From NCBI GenBank assembly GCA_028023455.1, contig JAQFVV010000253.1, positions 1,186,469 through 1,250,468 on the forward strand: a stretch of DNA of 64,000 nt, read 5' to 3'. The stretch's first letter is position 1, and each line of letters opens with the position of its first letter. The stretch is from Epiperipatus broadwayi (Eukaryota > Onychophora > Udeonychophora > Euonychophora > Peripatidae). This document shows positions 59,897-64,000 of this stretch, piece after piece. A program made the position numbers and the translations under genes. The notes below the pieces were generated by a model. That model was not told where the DNA came from and searched no databases. It worked only from the letters and a program-made list of their open reading frames with translations.

Positions 59897-60807
59897 TTCT
59901 GGATCACTAATTTTTGGTTATTATTCTTTGGTAAGATATTTATTATTTTAAAGTTCTTTTAACTAAACTTTTTTTCTTTATCAAACAATGGTGACTGGCT
60001 GTCTTCCACTCGGTCTCTGGCCTTTCCGTGCGTCCTTGCTTTGTCCTGTACCGATTTCATTATGCTGCTTCTTTGTTGTTTTGGAAATATGAACAAAATA
60101 TTATTTTATTATTCAGATTTCTTCTGCTGCTTGCTCAACTGTTTGGCGGTGCACTATTTAATTTTTTGCTAGACTCGGGTATCTCACTGTCATTTCCCCT
60201 TGTTCAATGATATCAGATAGATAGATTTACAAAAAAAGTTATTATTATTTTTACAGAAGCTTGTTTACATATATATATATATACATAAAATGACCAAATC
60301 TGAATTTTACATCTTTACATGCATGAACCAATCGGTTCATCATCCTTATTTCGAGGTGCAATGCCATCTGTGGCAACATCTATACAATTAACCTCCCCAG
60401 GGATATTTAACTTACTTATTTCGTTTGACACCGGACATTCAACTAGACAATCATATATTTTTATTTTTACAAATCTTATTCGATACAAACTATATATTTT
60501 GCACTATATTTTGAAATCATATTTAGCACAGTAATTCGTGCACATATATTTTTATAATACGACCAGAGCTGACAAAAGTTTACATATATATTGCTCGTGT
60601 CGTACTATATTAAACTGAAATCTCTAAGTGATTGTCTAAATGCCCGAGTCAAACAAAATACATATAATAATATCTTAAAATATAAATCACAATATTGAAC
60701 TACAGGAAATGGGTAATTAAACGGACTAAATACTATCAGGGTTTTGTGGGTGTTTAAATCGAAGCCTCACGTTGAAAAGCGCCATGGACCCGGAAAAAAA
60801 AATACTA
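59897..60807 (-). other. 5' leader of the LTR element
   Basis: About 910 bp between the 5' LTR and gag on the - strand. It contains a 7-bp perfect hairpin ATGAACC/GGTTCAT with 4-nt loop (60323-60340). The expected primer site next to the LTR is absent; 25 bases away, TGGCGC (- strand, near 60782) has the TGG start of such sites but little further support. Confidence 0.5.
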
Positions 60808-63247
60808 TGTAACAGTCAAAACATGTCTATCTCGCTAACACACTGTAGAATTTAAACCCGGGACATAGAACTCAACACTAGGAGAGTTACCTCCCAGAAA
60901 TCTCAAGTTCGAATCCAAAGTCCAAACTCCACAACGCCCTCTACGTGATAACACATTTGATGCTACTAATAATATAATTTCATGCCGGTGCCGGTGATCA
61001 GGGAGAAAACAAAAGACTCTAAATCTAAAATAGCCCTAGGTTAATTTAACAATAACTTATAGATGTGCCAAAGATAAGTTTAATGGACTATGTAATTTAT
61101 ATTGCACCCCGAATAAATAGAGAAAAGGAAATAAATTTATAAATAAGATTTTAATAATTTGGTAATAAAATAATTTAGCGATACAAATTGGATAGTTATA
61201 TAATAAACAAACAAAATGGCTGATACCTCGTACTTGGGTTCGTTTAGATAAAGTGTCTATGATATATTGACACGGTAGGCATATGCGAGTCACGTAAAGT
61301 CTAATAGAGTTTGAAATATTCTAAAACATTTATAACTGGAGATTTAAATGGAGATCGAGAGTCGCTCACGAATAGATTATAAGATCGAGCTACACTGAAC
61401 GGATTTGAAATTCATTTGAATAGAATTCTTTTAATAAGTAAAGGGAAATATACGGTGGTGCTAGCGAGTATATGCTGAGGAGGGGTGCAGTTTATGAGTA
61501 TGCAACTTTCAAGGATGGCAAAAGGTCTTGGCATTGGATAGGCATTCTGCCTTTTATTTGGGATGTCTCTAGCCCACTCACAGCTCAAGCCTGGCCCGCA
61601 CCCAGGAGCTTCGTAACTGTGTGGACATACGCGAAATAATTCCCATGTGCCATTTTAGCACATGACTGGGAACCACGGAGTAAAATATGGGGAAACAGAT
61701 TTGAACGATGATGACCTTTGCCAACAGGAGGATTCCAGCACCCATGCATATTTACTAGCAACACAGCTTAATTTTCATAAGAATTAGTAAAACATTTGGC
61801 AGTTCATTAAGGAACAGTAATAGCTCGCTCTCGACTTTCATATTTAGATGGCCAGCAGACTCTCAACAAAACTTAAGATAAATAACTATTCATTTAACAA
61901 AATTTTATACGCAAAATATACTTTGAAACATATATATGAGATACTTTTAAATAGAAACGATGGGAAGGGGGGGGAATGCGTGTTTGCGGTTTATAAACTA
62001 AGATGGCAACCACGCATCATTTAACTTCCCTACGTAACTCGCATTAGTCTAAAGAAATTAATTATACATTTCATAATAACACATTGAAATTAAACATTTA
62101 TAAATATAATAGAAGATCAACCCAAGCACAAATTCAGCATGCATTAGAAAAACATTTAAATAAATACATTTATAGAATATACAAAATTGTTAGCTTTAGC
62201 TCGAAGTTTTCCGAGATCTCGGGTTGATTTTAATTACCTTGTTCTTTTAACTGTGTCCGTGGGAATTTCCAAACTTGTAGCAAAGTTCTTAAGTAAAATT
62301 ATGAGTTTTCTTCGATTCATGGTTCCGCGGCAGCAGTTAGAAGATTTTAGGAGCAGCATTTCATAGGGCTGGTTCAGTTGGATTTCATGATACGGTGACA
62401 GGACATCAGATTTTGACTGACGGACGGCCGAGGCACAGGATCCCGAGGAAAGACAGCGATTGCCCCGTTACCCCGACATTCTGAGGTTAAACTATTTTAC
62501 AACTGGATTTACTGTCACGATCAGGTAGCTTAATTAATAACTCTGTCTAATCATCTAATTACAATCAATCAGCCCTATTTATAGTCTCTCCTTGATTACC
62601 ATCTAACCCTGCGGTGATGAAATCCATTCTTTAATTATTACACATTTGAAAAACACGGATTACATTTTCTAATTAAAATCTGTTCGTAAACACTGTTTTA
62701 TCTCATCAAATCTACTGGTGCCAATATGATTAAAATTAGCTACTATTGTTCTTTCTCTACCCTCACTGATTTAAAAATGATGACATGTTTTTGAATAATA
62801 TTTTACAACGCTTTACATTTATCAAACACTATTTCTGAATTTAATTTCCAGAAACATTTCTCAGTGATATTATTTCTTAAAGACAAATAATTATAACGAA
62901 ATAACATCACAAATAAATCGATTCAAAAACAACTTTTAAATAAAATATTTTGATATTTTTTTTAAATATTATCGCAGTATGTGTGTAGATGAGAATATGT
63001 GACCTACTTTATTGTACAAGCATATATACGTAATATATACTCGACGGTTTGAAAATAAAACCGTTTAAAAACAATTTTAATTATTATTAAACCCCGGGCA
63101 CCCCATTATACATATAAATTTAGGCGGGATTTCGGTAAATATACCCAGTACACACACAATATGATGAAATTAGGGTTTTAAATAAGGCATGAGGGTAGGA
63201 AACAGGCAGGCAAGGCGAAACTAAGATTGGTAAGGCAAATCTTACTG
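60808..63247 (-). repeat. Right LTR (5' LTR of the - strand element), end lost in gap
   Basis: Matches the left LTR almost base for base up to CTTACTG at 63247, where the gap starts; only the last 7 bases (TTTCACA in the left copy) are missing. Differences from the left LTR include C/A at the ninth base group, G/A transitions and two one-base insertions. Confidence 0.8.
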
Positions 63248-63747
63248 NNNNNNNNNNNNNNNNNNNNNNNNNNNNNNNNNNNNNNNNNNNNNNNNNNNNN
63301 NNNNNNNNNNNNNNNNNNNNNNNNNNNNNNNNNNNNNNNNNNNNNNNNNNNNNNNNNNNNNNNNNNNNNNNNNNNNNNNNNNNNNNNNNNNNNNNNNNNN
63401 NNNNNNNNNNNNNNNNNNNNNNNNNNNNNNNNNNNNNNNNNNNNNNNNNNNNNNNNNNNNNNNNNNNNNNNNNNNNNNNNNNNNNNNNNNNNNNNNNNNN
63501 NNNNNNNNNNNNNNNNNNNNNNNNNNNNNNNNNNNNNNNNNNNNNNNNNNNNNNNNNNNNNNNNNNNNNNNNNNNNNNNNNNNNNNNNNNNNNNNNNNNN
63601 NNNNNNNNNNNNNNNNNNNNNNNNNNNNNNNNNNNNNNNNNNNNNNNNNNNNNNNNNNNNNNNNNNNNNNNNNNNNNNNNNNNNNNNNNNNNNNNNNNNN
63701 NNNNNNNNNNNNNNNNNNNNNNNNNNNNNNNNNNNNNNNNNNNNNNN
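63248..63747. other. Assembly gap (500 N)
   Basis: Exactly 500 unknown bases, a usual placeholder size, so true length is unknown. It begins 7 bases before the expected end of the LTR and hides the target-site duplication. Confidence 0.95.
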
Positions 63748-64000
63748 TTTCAATATATGGTTTTTTTTTGTATTTAAATGCTGGATCTAGAAATTAATAT
63801 CGCAAAAATAAAAGTCAGGCAGGATAGCGATCATTATATAAATAGATATAAATTAGGTACAGGAGTGGGAGATGAGAATAAGAGGCAGAGTGTTGAGAAT
63901 GGGAGGGGGAGAGAAGCTGGATGGATGGTGAATATGAAGACAAATTGGACAGACTAAATGACAAAAGACTTTAGACCTCATCTATAATGTTTTATATATA
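63748..64000. other. Non-coding DNA after the gap
   Basis: Purine-rich on the + strand (GGGAGGGGGAGAG near 63900). Nothing recognised, and no continuation of the LTR element visible. Confidence 0.5.

Larger units (their letters stand above)
56077..63247 (-). mobile_element. LTR retrotransposon encoding only Gag, with 2.44-kb LTRs
   Basis: Two direct repeats (56077-58521 and 60808-63247, the latter cut by a gap) flank a 2286-bp interior. The repeats begin TGTAACAG and end CTGTTTCACA: imperfect inverted ends in TG...CA form, as in LTRs. The only long frame of the interior is a - strand Gag-like protein, so the element lies on the - strand with its 5' LTR at right. Just before the 3' LTR (- strand) is AAGGGAA, a plausible polypurine tract. 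No primer-binding site follows the 5' LTR directly. By eye I count about 13 substitutions and 2 one-base indels between LTRs over ~2437 bp, about 0.5%, so the insertion is young. No protease, reverse transcriptase or integrase is present. Confidence 0.8.

Overview
This is a very AT-rich, intron-and-repeat style eukaryotic window, almost certainly from an animal genome. The reasons are non-LTR elements of the RTE and jockey/CR1 types, Penelope-like elements (PLEs) carrying a GIY-YIG endonuclease, tRNA-like B boxes, long minisatellites, many (TA)n tracts and a 500-N scaffold gap. An invertebrate is most likely; I cannot name the species. I see no complete host gene. Nearly everything that can be recognised is a mobile element or a relic of one.

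Layout. 1-3.7 kb: an almost full-length RTE-type LINE on the + strand (AP endonuclease, reverse transcriptase, C-terminal domain), broken by a stop, a frameshift and a second stop, and ending in a tail that recurs at 26.9 kb (-) and 35.0 kb (+). 7.3-11.7 kb: a badly decayed jockey/CR1-type LINE, split by a 1.7-kb block that contains a higher-order minisatellite, and again by a tRNA-like SINE. 13.6-16.1 kb: a hairpin minisatellite and two small inverted-repeat elements. 17.4-18.4 kb: a gag relic of Ty3 type that runs in frame into a makorin-like CCCH zinc finger. 19.4-19.9 kb: a 458-bp element with 43-bp perfect terminal inverted repeats. 20.9-24.2 kb: two PLE copies head to head, forming a 3.3-kb palindrome. 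24.4-42.6 kb: mostly unassigned AT-rich DNA with a foldback element at 29.5-30.6 kb. 42.7-45.8 kb: a second head-to-head PLE pair of a different family. 50.5-51.4 kb: a third PLE family with 36-bp terminal inverted repeats. 53.8-55.5 kb: a ~129-bp tandem array interrupted by a PLE fragment. 56.1-63.2 kb: a long-LTR retrotransposon on the - strand with two 2.44-kb LTRs about 99.4% identical by eye, whose 2.3-kb interior encodes only a Gag-like protein.

The observations I rate highest are: (1) the young gag-only LTR element, which has no pol and so must have been moved by another element; and (2) compact hammerhead-like ribozyme folds directly after the GIY-YIG ORFs of several PLE copies, in which helix I and stem II covary between families while a non-standard core (A and U where the standard core has C3 and G8) and a palindromic helix III (AGCGCU) stay constant. 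Hammerheads in PLEs are established knowledge; the particular core is what merits a check. Head-to-head PLE pairs, coding (TA)n expansions and the gag/makorin join are further points of interest.
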